Source: Bdellovibrionales bacterium (GTDB taxonomy: Bacteria; Bdellovibrionota; Bdellovibrionia; Bdellovibrionales; UBA1609). From it: a DNA stretch of 64,000 nt. Positions 51,759 through 61,401 of the stretch are shown piece after piece. The stretch covers positions 682,001 through 746,000 of the forward strand of contig JADJNU010000002.1 in assembly GCA_016714165.1 (NCBI GenBank), given 5' to 3'. Numbering within the stretch: position 1 is the stretch's first letter; each line of letters opens with the position of its first letter. A model generated the notes under the pieces. That model was given only the letters and a program-made list of their open reading frames with translations, was not told the DNA's origin and did not search any database. The position numbers and the translations under genes were made by a program.

Positions 51759-54440
51759 TCGAGCCAAATTCTCCCTCAGACTGGCTAGTTTTATCTGCTG
51801 CTCCTCCAACTGAGCTCGGGCCTGAATGACAATTTCTGGAGGTGCATTCTTGACAAAATTGTCATTCCGTAAGCGCATTGAGATCCCCGAAACTTCCTTC
51901 TCGCCCTTCTCAATAACCTTTTCTAGACGCTTAACCTCCTCTTCAAGATCTACAATTCCCTCGAGAGGAACCACCACCATGACCTTATTTTCACCCACCA
52001 CAAAGGGACTGATCGCACATTTTCTTAGGGACCCTGCTTCTCCAATCTCACATAAGCCCAGTTTAGCGAGCCTCATGATTGCGACCTTATTCGACTGCAA
52101 AATTTTCTGCAATTTGTCTTCCGATGGAACCAACCGTGCAGTAATTTCTTGTCCGGGTTTAATTTGATTTTCACCTCGAATATTTCGAAGAGCTGTGATA
52201 ACTCCCTTAACCACATCCAATTCAAAGGCCTGTTCCTGAGAGCCACCCTTAAGCCAATTTCTGTCGCTCAAAATTGTAGGATAACGATCCACAACACAAG
52301 CTTCCCCTCTGATTGGAAGTTTTTGATATAACTCTTCCGAAATAAATGGGACAAATGGATGCAACAATCTCATTAACCTATTAAGAACCTGAGCCAAAAC
52401 AATTTGGGTTGCCCGTTTTTCGCTGCTTTCCCTTCCATATACAACTGGTTTGATAAATTCCAAATACCAGTCACAAAATTCATGCCAGGCAAAAGAGTAG
52501 ATGGCATTTGCAGCGTCTGAAAAGCGGTACGATTCTAATGATGTCTCCACTTCCTTCATACAAATGCTCATTTTATAGATAATCCACTGATCAGCGTGAG
52601 AAAGGTCATTCAATGGAGGCAAATCGTCAATGCTGACTGATTTAAAATCGACATCCTCAATGGCTTTGAGCGCAAATCGAGTGGCATTCCAGAGTTTATT
52701 CATGAAATTGCGATAGCCTTCAAGTCTCTGATCCGAAAACTTGAGGTCCTTACCCGTAGAAACCTGAGACAACAAAGTAAAACGAAGTGCGTCAGCCCCG
52801 AATTTTTCGATCAGTTCTACTGGGTCAGCAGAATTGCCCAGGGATTTGGACATCTTTCTGCCTTCAGAATCTCTCACCAGTCCATGAATGTACACGGATC
52901 TAAAAGGAACATCCTTTTTAAACTCCAGTCCCGCCATTATCATGCGAGCGACCCAAAAGAAAATAATATCGTGACCTGTTACCACGACATTAGTGGGATA
53001 AAAAGTTCGCAATGCCTCCGTCTCATTTGGCCATCCCATTGTGCTAAACGGCCAAAGTGCAGACGAAAACCAAGTGTCTAAAACGTCCTCTTCTTGACGA
53101 ATATGAGTGCTCTGACAGTTCTCGCAATTTTGAGGGTCTGCCTCAACAACCGTCACATGTCTACAATCATCGCAATGCCAGGCCGGAATACGGTGTCCCC
53201 ACCACAGTTGGCGAGAAATGCACCAATCTTGAATGATATTCATCCAGTGCAAATAAGTCTTGGTCCATGATTCGGGTTCAAACAGAACTGTTCCACTCTC
53301 AACGACTCGCTTGGCTGGGAGGGATATCTCTGATGTTTTTACAAACCACTGCTCCGAAAGTAAAGGTTCTACAACGACACCCGATCGGGAACAGTGCCCG
53401 ACAGAATGTATATGAGATTCAATTTTCTCTAAAAAGCCACCGCTTTCAAGATCACTCACTACCTGTTCACGCGCCTTTTTTGCGGTCAAACCCTGATAGG
53501 CCTTCGGAACGTTCTCATTGAGAGCACCCTTTCTATCTAGAATACTAATTGACTCTAGTTGATGCCTCTTTCCAATCTCATAGTCATTAAAGTCATGGGC
53601 TGGAGTAATTTTCACGACTCCCGAGCCAAACTCCCTATCAACATAATCGTCCCCAATTATTTTTATCAACCGATCTGTGAGTGGCAGTTTGACGCTTTTG
53701 CCAATGAGGGAACTATATCTTTCATCCTCTGGATGAACTGCGACGGCTGTGTCACCCAACAAGGTTTCAGGTCGAGTGGTTGCAACCACGAGGTGTCCCG
53801 TCCCGTCCTCAAGAGGATAACGGATATGCCAGAGACTTCCCTTTACTTCTTTGTAATCCACTTCCAGATCAGAAAGCGCCGACTCCAACTTTGGACTCCA
53901 ATTGATCAGGCGAGTGCCCTTATAAATCCAATTTTTCTTGTAAAGCTGAACAAATACCTTCCGAACAGCCGTCGACACACCTTCGTCCAGAGTAAAACAG
54001 AGGCGATCCCAGTCACAAGAGTCTCCCAACCTCTTCATCTGCTCAATGATACGCTCGCCGTACTGTTCCTTCCACTCCCAAACCTTCGCAACAAAATCCG
54101 TCCGGCCTATCTGATGACGGGTCTTTCCTTCTTTGGCCAACTGTTTTTCAACAACACTCTGAGTGGCAATCCCTGCATGGTCAGTTCCCGGAAGCCAGAG
54201 GGCATTAAATCCACTCATTCGCTTCCACCGAATTAAGGCATCTTGAATACTATGATTAAGGGCGTGGCCCATATGCAGAGACCCTGTTACGTTTGGTGGA
54301 GGCAAAATGATGCAATAGGGAGGCTTCGTGGACACATCCTGCGCTTTGAAATAACCTTTATTCATCCACCATTGATACATCCGACCTTCAACCTCTTCGG
54401 GACTATAACGATCAGGCAATTCCAAATAAACCTCCTTCAA
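51750..54440 (-). CDS. valS: ValS, valyl-tRNA synthetase
   Basis: 896 residues, full length. Class I signatures are present: LPPPNVTGSLHMGHAL (HIGH) and GRKMSKSLGNSADP (KMSKS), with editing domain (VVATTRPETLLGD, then GTDHAG) and the C-terminal coiled-coil arm (LEEEVKRLEKVIEKGEKEVS) that contacts tRNA. It is followed downstream by GDPD on the other strand. It is complete and probably not affected by frame errors. Confidence 0.98.
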   Translation of the reverse strand: MKEVYLELPDRYSPEEVEGRMYQWWMNKGYFKAQDVSTKPPYCIILPPPNVTGSLHMGHALNHSIQDALIRWKRMSGFNALWLPGTDHAGIATQSVVEKQLAKEGKTRHQIGRTDFVAKVWEWKEQYGERIIEQMKRLGDSCDWDRLCFTLDEGVSTAVRKVFVQLYKKNWIYKGTRLINWSPKLESALSDLEVDYKEVKGSLWHIRYPLEDGTGHLVVATTRPETLLGDTAVAVHPEDERYSSLIGKSVKLPLTDRLIKIIGDDYVDREFGSGVVKITPAHDFNDYEIGKRHQLESISILDRKGALNENVPKAYQGLTAKKAREQVVSDLESGGFLEKIESHIHSVGHCSRSGVVVEPLLSEQWFVKTSEISLPAKRVVESGTVLFEPESWTKTYLHWMNIIQDWCISRQLWWGHRIPAWHCDDCRHVTVVEADPQNCENCQSTHIRQEEDVLDTWFSSALWPFSTMGWPNETEALRTFYPTNVVVTGHDIIFFWVARMIMAGLEFKKDVPFRSVYIHGLVRDSEGRKMSKSLGNSADPVELIEKFGADALRFTLLSQVSTGKDLKFSDQRLEGYRNFMNKLWNATRFALKAIEDVDFKSVSIDDLPPLNDLSHADQWIIYKMSICMKEVETSLESYRFSDAANAIYSFAWHEFCDWYLEFIKPVVYGRESSEKRATQIVLAQVLNRLMRLLHPFVPFISEELYQKLPIRGEACVVDRYPTILSDRNWLKGGSQEQAFELDVVKGVITALRNIRGENQIKPGQEITARLVPSEDKLQKILQSNKVAIMRLAKLGLCEIGEAGSLRKCAISPFVVGENKVMVVVPLEGIVDLEEEVKRLEKVIEKGEKEVSGISMRLRNDNFVKNAPPEIVIQARAQLEEQQIKLASLRENLARLR

Positions 54441-54527
54441 CCATTGCTGCGATTGGATAAAAATCCAAAATATCGACCACAGAATTTACCATTAATCCAA
54501 GCGGAGAAACAAGGATGGAAGACTCGA

Positions 54528-54890
54528 TTACACTCCAGACTCAATAAAGGTTCGAAGAGATTTCACTCCTCCCTCCAAAACGTAAATATTCACATACCCA
54601 TGCGCTCCAAGGTCTTTAGCCACCTTTGACGATACTCTTCCATTTTGACAGACGAGAATAACGGGAGAATCCAACCCAGCTGATAGCTCCGAAAGCGAAC
54701 TCTTCACCAGTTCTGGAGGCAACCTCCTCGCCCCTGACAAAAAGGGTGCAAAGAGAAGCTCCTCCTCTTCCAACAGCACTTTCGGCTCGCGCAAATCAAA
54801 AAGGAAAAAATGCCCAGAATTTTGGATGATATTCTCAAGTTGAAAAGGGCCAATCTTCCAAACATCCAATTTCTTAAAAAACCATTTCAA
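54528..54890 (-). CDS. Rhodanese-domain protein
   Basis: About 120 residues with the rhodanese fold: FFLFDLREPKVL, then the active-site loop CQNGRVS with Cys, and ending GYVNIYVLEGGVKSLRTF. Such proteins handle sulfane sulfur or act in signalling. The frame opens at 54977 inside the upstream MFS gene; TTG 54890, which overlaps the MFS stop by four bases (TTGA), is more plausible. It follows the MFS gene and may be co-transcribed. Confidence 0.82.
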   Translation of the reverse strand: MKWFFKKLDVWKIGPFQLENIIQNSGHFFLFDLREPKVLLEEEELLFAPFLSGARRLPPELVKSSLSELSAGLDSPVILVCQNGRVSSKVAKDLGAHGYVNIYVLEGGVKSLRTFIESGV

Positions 54891-56104
54891 ACAACAACCC
54901 GCGCCTTCGTTGGTATACTTCGAAAAATTGAAATCCCGATGAGCAATGAAATCCCAACAACCAAGCTTGCCGCCCAAAACGGGGACTGATGACTGACATC
55001 ACGATAAAGTAAGTTTCCCAATACGGGCCCGATGATGCGTCCCAAAGCACTTAAACTTTGATTGATGCCCATCACGGAACCCTGTTCATTTTCCTTTGTG
55101 AGTAAACTAATACTGCCTGATAACGAAGGATTAATAAAACCAGTTCCAAGGCCCAAAAAAGTGACAGCAACGGCCAGTTGCCAAACTTCATTCGATGCCG
55201 CGATACCAGCAAGCCCCAGTCCTTTCATGACCAGACCGGACATCAACATGCGTCGCTCCCCGGCCACAGGAAGAAGCTTCCGAATAAAATACCCCTGGGT
55301 GATGACCATTACTATTCCAACATAAGCAAAACCAAGGCCCGCAGTCATGAGGCTCCAATTGAACTTGTCCTGAACAAAAAGAAAAAGAGCCGCTTCCATG
55401 TGCGCCATTGCAAAAGATGCTAAAAAATACATCACCTGCAGTTGACCTATAACTGGATAAAATAGGTGCTTTCTCATCAGGCCAAAGCGCGATTTCCTTT
55501 CAGTTACAATCTTCAATTGAGCAGGTCGAGACTCCACAAGGACGTTCCAAGCAAAAAATGCATTTAACAAGCAGATCACGGCTGCGACGACAGCGGCAAA
55601 ACTCGCCCCGAAGGGAGGATTGCTCCCGAGACTTTCGCCTACATGGCCAGCTAAAGCTCCCAAGGCAGGCCCCAAGACAAAACCTAAACCAAAGGCAGCT
55701 CCGATGATGCCCATATTTTTAGAACGAGATTTTTCATCCGTTATGTCCGCAATATAAGCCATTGTTGCCGATATGTTTGCTCCAAAAATACCAGCCAATA
55801 GTCGGGCTACAAAAAGAAGAGTGTAGGTCGTCGAAAAGGCAAATATTAAATGCGACAGACCGGCCCCCACCAAACTTAGCAATATGATGGGCCTACGCCC
55901 CCAACGATCACTCAGCTGCCCCCAAAACGGCGAAAATACAAACTGAGCTCCAGAATATACCGCCATTAAGAGCCCGACCTGAAGGGCATCAGCACCAAAG
56001 GCCCTGGCTAAATAGGGACTCAATGGAATGATGATGCCAAATCCAATAAGATCAATGAAAACTGTTAAGAAAATGACAACTAGGGGTTTGTTTTTTATGC
56101 TCAA
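54887..56104 (-). CDS. MFS transporter, TetA/multidrug-like
   Basis: 405 residues with about 12 membrane helices. The DHA1 signature PFWGQLSDRWGRRPIILLSL is present, as are GFGIIIPLSPYLA and FGANISATMAYIADITDEKSRSK. Members export drugs or other small molecules; the substrate is unknown and resistance should not be assumed. It is divergent from the adjacent barrel gene with a 27-base gap. Confidence 0.9.
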   Translation of the reverse strand: MSIKNKPLVVIFLTVFIDLIGFGIIIPLSPYLARAFGADALQVGLLMAVYSGAQFVFSPFWGQLSDRWGRRPIILLSLVGAGLSHLIFAFSTTYTLLFVARLLAGIFGANISATMAYIADITDEKSRSKNMGIIGAAFGLGFVLGPALGALAGHVGESLGSNPPFGASFAAVVAAVICLLNAFFAWNVLVESRPAQLKIVTERKSRFGLMRKHLFYPVIGQLQVMYFLASFAMAHMEAALFLFVQDKFNWSLMTAGLGFAYVGIVMVITQGYFIRKLLPVAGERRMLMSGLVMKGLGLAGIAASNEVWQLAVAVTFLGLGTGFINPSLSGSISLLTKENEQGSVMGINQSLSALGRIIGPVLGNLLYRDVSHQSPFWAASLVVGISLLIGISIFRSIPTKARVVV

Positions 56105-56131
56105 AGGAATTCCTGTTGTAGAATATCAATC

Positions 56132-57229
56132 ATGAAAATAGAGATTATGGAACGATGTGAGATACTAGCGCAGTTTATCCTACGAATCCAGCTTTGTGCG
56201 GTTTTCAGTGTCGGATTCCTGGCCGCCGCTGATCCTGTGATTTTTCGCCCAAAATCACATCGAGCTATTTTTGACGCTAAACTTTTTAGCAGCGAAGATA
56301 ATTTTGACTCAGCTGACGGCACCTTTGAAAAATTGGGATCGAATAAATATTTCAATGTGAACACCTATAAGTTTGAATGGGATTACGTGGCAACCAGCAG
56401 GAAAGCCTATAAGCTGGGATTTACCGCAAGCCAGGGTGAGAGTTCAGATGGGGTCTCTTTGCGAAAAAACTCTGCGGTTACCAACGCTTTCATAGGGATG
56501 CAGTACTTTCTCCTAACAAATCCTTTGAAGGTCAAACCAGAACTGATGGTCTTTTATTCTAACGCGCCGATTGACCCAAATGGCGATGACATCATTCTTA
56601 GTGAAGGAGTTCTAGAGGTCAAATTTGGAACTTGGCTTCAGAAGAAGGCAATGACGCTGGATAATTACATGTACTTGGGAGCAGACTATCGCGCTGATGG
56701 AAGAGCGAGCCTAGCAGAATATGTCATTGGTACAAAAATAGATTTTGACGGTTTGGCTTTGGGTGGCGAGGCCTTTGGATATCAAAGCATCACGGAAGAT
56801 GAGCTAACGAATTCTCCCGTTCAACGCACAGCAGTTACGTCTCGAGTCAACGGGGGCTCCCTCAAATATTATTCAATAAATCCCAACCTTCTCTCAGCAA
56901 GTGCATATGTAGAAGCCCAAATCAGTGAAGCGCTAGCTCTGAAGGGAGAATACATTCTTGATCTTCAAGGCAAGAACTCGGCCAAAGGCAACACGATCGG
57001 GATTCAGGTTGTTTGGAACTTTAATTCTGTCCAAGGAGAATTTACAAAAACCCGCCGGAAAGAAGTAAATAACGATGATCTAAACAAGTTCAATATTGAA
57101 AGTACTGAATACAATGAAAGACTCTTTCAGGAAGATTCTCCAAAGCCATTTCGCCGCAAGAAAGAAAAAACTGACGAGGAAATCTTGGACGAAGCTGAAA
57201 AACATTTAGATAAAAAATTCAAAAAATAA
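56132..57229 (+). CDS. Putative outer-membrane protein, strand-rich, basic tail
   Basis: 365 residues: signal-like N-terminus (LCAVFSVGFLAAAD), then about 280 residues of alternating strand segments (KFEWDYVATSRKAYKLGFTA, later LMVFYSNAPIDPNGDD), and a charged C-terminal tail (DEEILDEAEKHLDKKFKK). A barrel is likely, but the charged tail after the strands is atypical because BamA-assembled barrels usually end in an aromatic. Not recognised. Convergent with divIVA. Confidence 0.68.
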   Translation: MKIEIMERCEILAQFILRIQLCAVFSVGFLAAADPVIFRPKSHRAIFDAKLFSSEDNFDSADGTFEKLGSNKYFNVNTYKFEWDYVATSRKAYKLGFTASQGESSDGVSLRKNSAVTNAFIGMQYFLLTNPLKVKPELMVFYSNAPIDPNGDDIILSEGVLEVKFGTWLQKKAMTLDNYMYLGADYRADGRASLAEYVIGTKIDFDGLALGGEAFGYQSITEDELTNSPVQRTAVTSRVNGGSLKYYSINPNLLSASAYVEAQISEALALKGEYILDLQGKNSAKGNTIGIQVVWNFNSVQGEFTKTRRKEVNNDDLNKFNIESTEYNERLFQEDSPKPFRRKKEKTDEEILDEAEKHLDKKFKK

Positions 57230-57240
57230 ACTGATTGCTC

Positions 57241-57834
57241 TCACTGAAAACTCTTGGCCGACTTACTTCCTTTGGTCACTGCATCGTGAACTTTTGATCG
57301 AATAAGATCCTCTTCATGAATTTGATCAACTTCTCGAGTTATCGAAAGACTCAATTCGGGGCTCGGCATAATCTTTTGTCCTTGATCCAGCATGGTCAGA
57401 TGACTCTGAATCAAAGCTTTTAAATTGCTCTCAAACTGCAATCTAATTCTTTTTAAATCAGTGATTTCACTATAGATTTTTTTGAGTGAATCACGGGCAT
57501 CTCTCACAATAAGTTCACTCTTCTGATTGGCATCTCCCACAATTAAACGAGATTCGCGCTCTCCATCTTCACGGATTTTTTCAGCCATACGTGTCGCCGT
57601 TGTAATAGTCGTTTTTAGAAGCTCATCTCGCTCTCTAAAATCCACAATGGTTAAATCTCGCTCCCTGAGTGTTTCACGCAAATTATTTCTCTCTCTCACA
57701 AGAGCTTCCATCTCATCGGCCACTACCCGCAAAAAATCAACGACTTCATCAGCGTCAAGGCCCATGAATCTACGACCAAATGTCTTGTGCGCGATATCTA
57801 TTGGTGCAATTTTCACAGCTCCCCCCATGTTCAA
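57241..57834 (-). CDS. divIVA: DivIVA-domain protein
   Basis: 197 residues. The N-terminal lipid-binding motif of DivIVA appears as IAPIDIAHKTFGRRFMGLDA then EVVDFLRVVADEME, followed by a long coiled coil (about residues 45-160). DivIVA marks negatively curved membrane at poles and septa, and may organise the cell pole or division in this organism. The start is uncertain (TTG/ATG 57834-57828); no strong ribosome-binding site is visible. It follows proC and a small unknown ORF, an arrangement seen in many proteobacterial division clusters. Confidence 0.88.
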   Translation of the reverse strand: MNMGGAVKIAPIDIAHKTFGRRFMGLDADEVVDFLRVVADEMEALVRERNNLRETLRERDLTIVDFRERDELLKTTITTATRMAEKIREDGERESRLIVGDANQKSELIVRDARDSLKKIYSEITDLKRIRLQFESNLKALIQSHLTMLDQGQKIMPSPELSLSITREVDQIHEEDLIRSKVHDAVTKGSKSAKSFQ

Positions 57835-57848
57835 TATTATTCAAATAC

Positions 57849-57968
57849 TCAAGTAGAAGGATTTCCGATAATCAACTTGAGAAAACCACAAACAACCAAA
57901 CATACAAAGAACTGCCATGGTATCATTTGTCGCCAGAGAATTCCAGTAGAGAGAAGCACGATCCTCAT
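57849..57968 (-). CDS. Candidate small membrane ORF between proC and divIVA
   Basis: 39 residues (MRIVLLSTGILWRQMIPWQF then FVCLVVCGFLKLII) from ATG 57968, with a GACAGG just upstream, one hydrophobic helix. YggT-type membrane proteins often occupy this site, but the family is about 90 residues and no match is evident, so this may be a remnant or chance frame. Spacing to divIVA is 14 bases. Confidence 0.35.
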   Translation of the reverse strand: MRIVLLSTGILWRQMIPWQFFVCLVVCGFLKLIIGNPST

Positions 57969-57991
57969 CCTGTCGCTCACAAATTGCTTAT

Positions 57992-58828
57992 CTAGACCGA
58001 CGTCTGTCCAATTTCACGATCCCTCAAAACAGCTTTTTCAAAGCTGTAACGAAGAGCCCGCTCAATCTCAAGTTCTCGCATAGAATCCAATCCCGCAGAT
58101 GTGACACCCTTCTTAGAGACCACTCTGTTTTGCAGTTCCTGCAGTGCAGTTTCTGGGGCCTGATCTGCTAAAAGGGAGGCACCTAAAAAGGTACTCACCG
58201 TCATTGTTCTCGCAATTTCCGCATCGAAGCCATGCTCTTCTAACCATTCCTGCCAGTAAATCATCAATTCGAAAACGAACCCAATTCCACTTGAACAGGA
58301 GACCGTGAGTGCCTCAAATTCTTCCCCTTCATCTACCTGCACCACAGTCCCAAGGGCACTCAATAGATCCTCGGCAACTCCTTCCATGCCCTTCGCTGAC
58401 TCTGCCAAACAAAAGCCTACAACGGATTTATTGATTAGGGCCGCCGTATTTGGCATCGCTCTTATCAGATTCCTCACGTTAGGCATCGCCTTTTTTAAAG
58501 TCCTCAGTGAAACTCCAGCCATGAGACTTATCACCGTATGATTGAGGCCAAAGGCAGAAGAAATAGGCTCAATCCCTGAAATAAAATCCTGAGGTTTTAC
58601 AGATATGATCACTACGTCACAATGTTCCAACAGCTCTTCATTGTTAACTAGTGCTCGGATTCCCATTTGTTCAACGAGCTTCTGCAGTTTTCCCTGTGTG
58701 CGGTTGGTTGCAAAAATTCTTTCGGCAGGAATTTTATTGGTATTCACCAAAGCTCGAATAATGGCCTGACCCATATTGCCAGTGCCGATAAAACCTATGT
58801 TGCGACCCTTTAAGAAATCTCCGGTCAT
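57992..58828 (-). CDS. proC: ProC, pyrroline-5-carboxylate reductase
   Basis: 278 residues. It makes L-proline from pyrroline-5-carboxylate with NAD(P)H. NAD motif GFIGTGNMGQAII at the start, SVKPQDF, and MPNTAALINKSVVG are canonical, as is GVTSAGLDSMRELE near the end. ATG 58828 has GGAG upstream and lies 9 bases after yggS, in one operon with maf, yggS and perhaps divIVA. Confidence 0.96.
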   Translation of the reverse strand: MTGDFLKGRNIGFIGTGNMGQAIIRALVNTNKIPAERIFATNRTQGKLQKLVEQMGIRALVNNEELLEHCDVVIISVKPQDFISGIEPISSAFGLNHTVISLMAGVSLRTLKKAMPNVRNLIRAMPNTAALINKSVVGFCLAESAKGMEGVAEDLLSALGTVVQVDEGEEFEALTVSCSSGIGFVFELMIYWQEWLEEHGFDAEIARTMTVSTFLGASLLADQAPETALQELQNRVVSKKGVTSAGLDSMRELEIERALRYSFEKAVLRDREIGQTSV

Positions 58829-58837
58829 GCCTACTCC

Positions 58838-59548
58838 TCAACCTTGCCGTTCACCAAACAAACGGGTTCCCAAACGTATGTAAGTTGCTCCCTCTTCAAT
58901 AGCATATTGGAAATCTTGGCTTGTTCCCATCGATAATTCACACAAATGATGCCCGGCCGACCCACCAAAAACTTCAGAGCTCCACTGATCTCGCAATTGA
59001 CGAAGCCGAGCAAACCCTCTCCGAGTTTCCTCCGGCAACCTACCAGGCGCCGGAAGCGCCATCAAACCACAAATTCTGATCCCATCAATCTTTTGGAGGG
59101 CCTCCAGAAAAACTCTGCCCTCTCGAAAGTCTATTCCTGATTTATTCGGCGCGTCATCGATATTAATCTCAACCAGAATCCTCTGCACTCGATTTTGAGT
59201 TGTTGCCCTTTGTCCGATCAATTGGGCTATATTAACGCGATCCACAGAGTGAATAAGATCTATTTTTCCAACCAAATCCCTTACCTTGTTGCTCTGAATG
59301 TGGCCAACAAAGTGCCACTCCAGACGAGTGTCACCGAGCAAGGATACCTTTTTTAAATATTCTTGAGCATAATTTTCGCCCACAATTTCAAGACCTGCGG
59401 CAACAGCCTCCTGAATTCTTTCAATACTTTGTCCCTTTGCCACCCCAACTATTCTGACGGAGTCTTGTGTCCTTCCCGACCTTGCCAGGGCATTTGCCAT
59501 CTCAGCCTGTATCTCAAGCCAATTCTCACGCACGGATTTTCCAACCAT
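58838..59548 (-). CDS. yggS: YggS/PLPBP, pyridoxal-phosphate homeostasis protein
   Basis: About 236 residues. The PLP-binding Lys lies in RIVGVAKGQSIERIQEAV, with IVGENYAQEYLKK, HFVGHIQSNKVRDL and ELSMGTSQDFQYAIEEGATY. It buffers free PLP. The frame opens at 59596; ATG 59548 with GGAGG 6 bases upstream is right and overlaps the maf 3' end by 23 bases. Confidence 0.96.
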   Translation of the reverse strand: MVGKSVRENWLEIQAEMANALARSGRTQDSVRIVGVAKGQSIERIQEAVAAGLEIVGENYAQEYLKKVSLLGDTRLEWHFVGHIQSNKVRDLVGKIDLIHSVDRVNIAQLIGQRATTQNRVQRILVEINIDDAPNKSGIDFREGRVFLEALQKIDGIRICGLMALPAPGRLPEETRRGFARLRQLRDQWSSEVFGGSAGHHLCELSMGTSQDFQYAIEEGATYIRLGTRLFGERQG

Positions 59549-60119
59549 TTCGCACCTCCATTTTATTAAAGAGCTCGATGGGAAACCCAACCACATTGGA
59601 AAAAGAGCCCTCCAACTTGCTCACAAAGGCGCCGGCCGCGCCCTGAATGCCGTATCCTCCCGCCTTGTCAAATGGCTCCCCGCTGGCGATATATGTGACG
59701 ATTTCGTCCCTAGCCAGTGTCCGAAACCAAACTCGACTTTCATCTGAAACCAAAGTCTCTTTCTTTCCGTCTACATCGTGCACACAGATACCTGTGATAA
59801 CGCTATGCATATTTCCAGATAATCTGCTGAGAAAGTCCGCGGCTTCGGCCGAGTTTTTTGGTTTCCCCAGAACTTCGCCCTTCAACACAACGACAGTGTC
59901 CGCAGAAAGAATCAAAAAACCTTGTCCTTTCATTGGTTTAGTCTGAGCTATGTAGGCCTGGCCTTTCTCCCTCGCTAGAGACTCAGCGACTGACCGAGGC
60001 ATCAGGTTTTTGTTAATTGTTTTCGATAGTTTAACAGCATCCACGCGAAACCGATAACCTGCCGAAGTGAGGAGATCATGACGGTGCGGCGACTGAGAAA
60101 CGAGGATAAGTTGGTGCAT
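59526..60119 (-). CDS. maf: Maf-type nucleoside triphosphate pyrophosphatase
   Basis: 197 residues: LILVSQSPHRHDLL, then ARE (in SLAREKGQAY), LILSADTVVVL and FDKAGGYGIQGAAGAF. Maf proteins hydrolyse modified or non-canonical nucleoside triphosphates and can limit septation. The first residues MHQLILVSQSPHR replace the usual SxSPRR with SxSPHR, a slight deviation. It is divergent from tadC by 29 bases, so tadC's promoter must lie inside maf or in that gap. Confidence 0.92.
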   Translation of the reverse strand: MHQLILVSQSPHRHDLLTSAGYRFRVDAVKLSKTINKNLMPRSVAESLAREKGQAYIAQTKPMKGQGFLILSADTVVVLKGEVLGKPKNSAEAADFLSRLSGNMHSVITGICVHDVDGKKETLVSDESRVWFRTLARDEIVTYIASGEPFDKAGGYGIQGAAGAFVSKLEGSFSNVVGFPIELFNKMEVRNGWKIRA

Positions 60120-60148
60120 GGAAATTTTAGATCATAAAAGGATCATAG

Positions 60149-61054
60149 ATGTTAAGCTTTGATTTCTTAATCCTGTTGAGCGGACTGGGTTTAGCAGCTC
60201 TGGCCATTTATTTGTTCGCCACAGCAGTCTTTACAAATAACACCGATTCTGATGCTCTCGCCTGGGCCTCAGGCGATGAGCCTCGCAAATCTAAATCCCC
60301 ACTCGTTAATATCTCGCGCCCTCTGGTTCATAATTTCACCCTTCAGCATGCCACGCGGATTAAAAATGAGAAATACCGCAAAAAAGTTGAAAAATTGATT
60401 CTTACCTCTGGCCTGTCTCAAGAACTCAATGTGGATGAATTCATTGGACTGCAAATTCTTTGGGGAGTGATGGTGCCTATCTTTCTCATTATCCTCAACT
60501 TTGCCCTCCAGCTTGGTTATCCGTATTGGCTCTGCGCCATTATCGGAGTCACCGGACTGCAGTTTCCTCACCTCTACTGCGGGTCCATGAAGAAATTTTG
60601 TTATATTTTTGTTGTTGTTGATTTGCCATTTTTCATTGACCTTCTTGCACTCTCGACCGAAGCAGGTCTTGATTTCATTAATTCCATTCAACGAATTGTA
60701 GAAAAGGCAGAAAACAGCGTTCTCGCCGACGAATTCTCAATTGTGCTTAAAGATATCAAACTAGGCAGCTCAAGATCTGATGCTCTTAAAGCTTTCGCAC
60801 AGCGCCTGGACATTCCAGAAATCACAAGCTTCGTTGCAATGATCAGAGATGCTGACTACACTGGCGCTCCAATCGCGTCGGTGTTGAAAGATCAAAGCGC
60901 CCAGATGCGCCTCGAGCGCTTTATTCGAGCCGAAAAAGCTGGATCAAAAGCCTCTCAGGCCATGCTCATTCCAATGATGGTATTCATCTTACCCGCGGTT
61001 TTTATCATGGTCTTCGCACCTGTGGTTCTTCAATTTTTTTATGGAGCGAAATAG
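60149..61054 (+). CDS. tadC: TadC, Tad pilus/Flp inner-membrane assembly protein
   Basis: 301 residues with the GspF/TadC organisation: two N-terminal hydrophobic segments, a cytoplasmic domain with FFIDLLALSTEAGLDFINSI then IKLGSSRSDALKAFAQRLDI, and two C-terminal helices (PMMVFILPAVFIMVF). TadB and TadC form the inner-membrane platform for Flp pilus or a related secretion system. No tadB is seen beside it in the window, unlike most tad loci. AAAGGA precedes the ATG. Next gene overlaps by one base. Confidence 0.9.
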   Translation: MLSFDFLILLSGLGLAALAIYLFATAVFTNNTDSDALAWASGDEPRKSKSPLVNISRPLVHNFTLQHATRIKNEKYRKKVEKLILTSGLSQELNVDEFIGLQILWGVMVPIFLIILNFALQLGYPYWLCAIIGVTGLQFPHLYCGSMKKFCYIFVVVDLPFFIDLLALSTEAGLDFINSIQRIVEKAENSVLADEFSIVLKDIKLGSSRSDALKAFAQRLDIPEITSFVAMIRDADYTGAPIASVLKDQSAQMRLERFIRAEKAGSKASQAMLIPMMVFILPAVFIMVFAPVVLQFFYGAK

Positions 61055-61401
61055 TGGCTTACCTACTAAACACCTCGAAAAATAAAAGAGTCTTTTCTGA
61101 AGTCATCATCGCAAAAAAATTTTGGGATCGGTCCAAAGGGCTGCTCGGTCGAGCCTCGCTGAGCGAAGAGTCCGTCATGTGGATCTTAGACTGTAACTGG
61201 ATCCACACCTACTTTATGCAGTTTCCCATTGATGCTGTCTTTGTCGATCGAAAGCTAATCGTGAAAGCAATAAAGCCAAATATTTCGCCGCAAAGACTGA
61301 CTCTTCCCTCCTGGGGTTCGCATTCCGTATTCGAAATGAAAAATGGATTAGCAAATAAACAAAACATTGAAGTCGGAGATCAACTCTATGTGGGTGCTTA
61401 G
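61054..61401 (+). CDS. DUF192 protein
   Basis: 115 residues: KFWDRSKGLLGRASLSEESVM, WILDCNWIHTYFMQFPIDAV then FVDRKLIVKAI, and GSHSVFEMKNGLA, which are the DUF192 signature. Members are small (about 100-150 residues), often secreted, of unknown function; this one shows no signal peptide. GTG at 61054 overlaps the tadC TAG. It overlaps the FHA gene by 14 bases. Confidence 0.88.
   Translation: MAYLLNTSKNKRVFSEVIIAKKFWDRSKGLLGRASLSEESVMWILDCNWIHTYFMQFPIDAVFVDRKLIVKAIKPNISPQRLTLPSWGSHSVFEMKNGLANKQNIEVGDQLYVGA

Noticed and set aside
54891..54977. Long N-terminus for the rhodanese protein
   Set aside because: It lies wholly inside the MFS gene in another frame, and the TTGA overlap gives a natural start at 54890.
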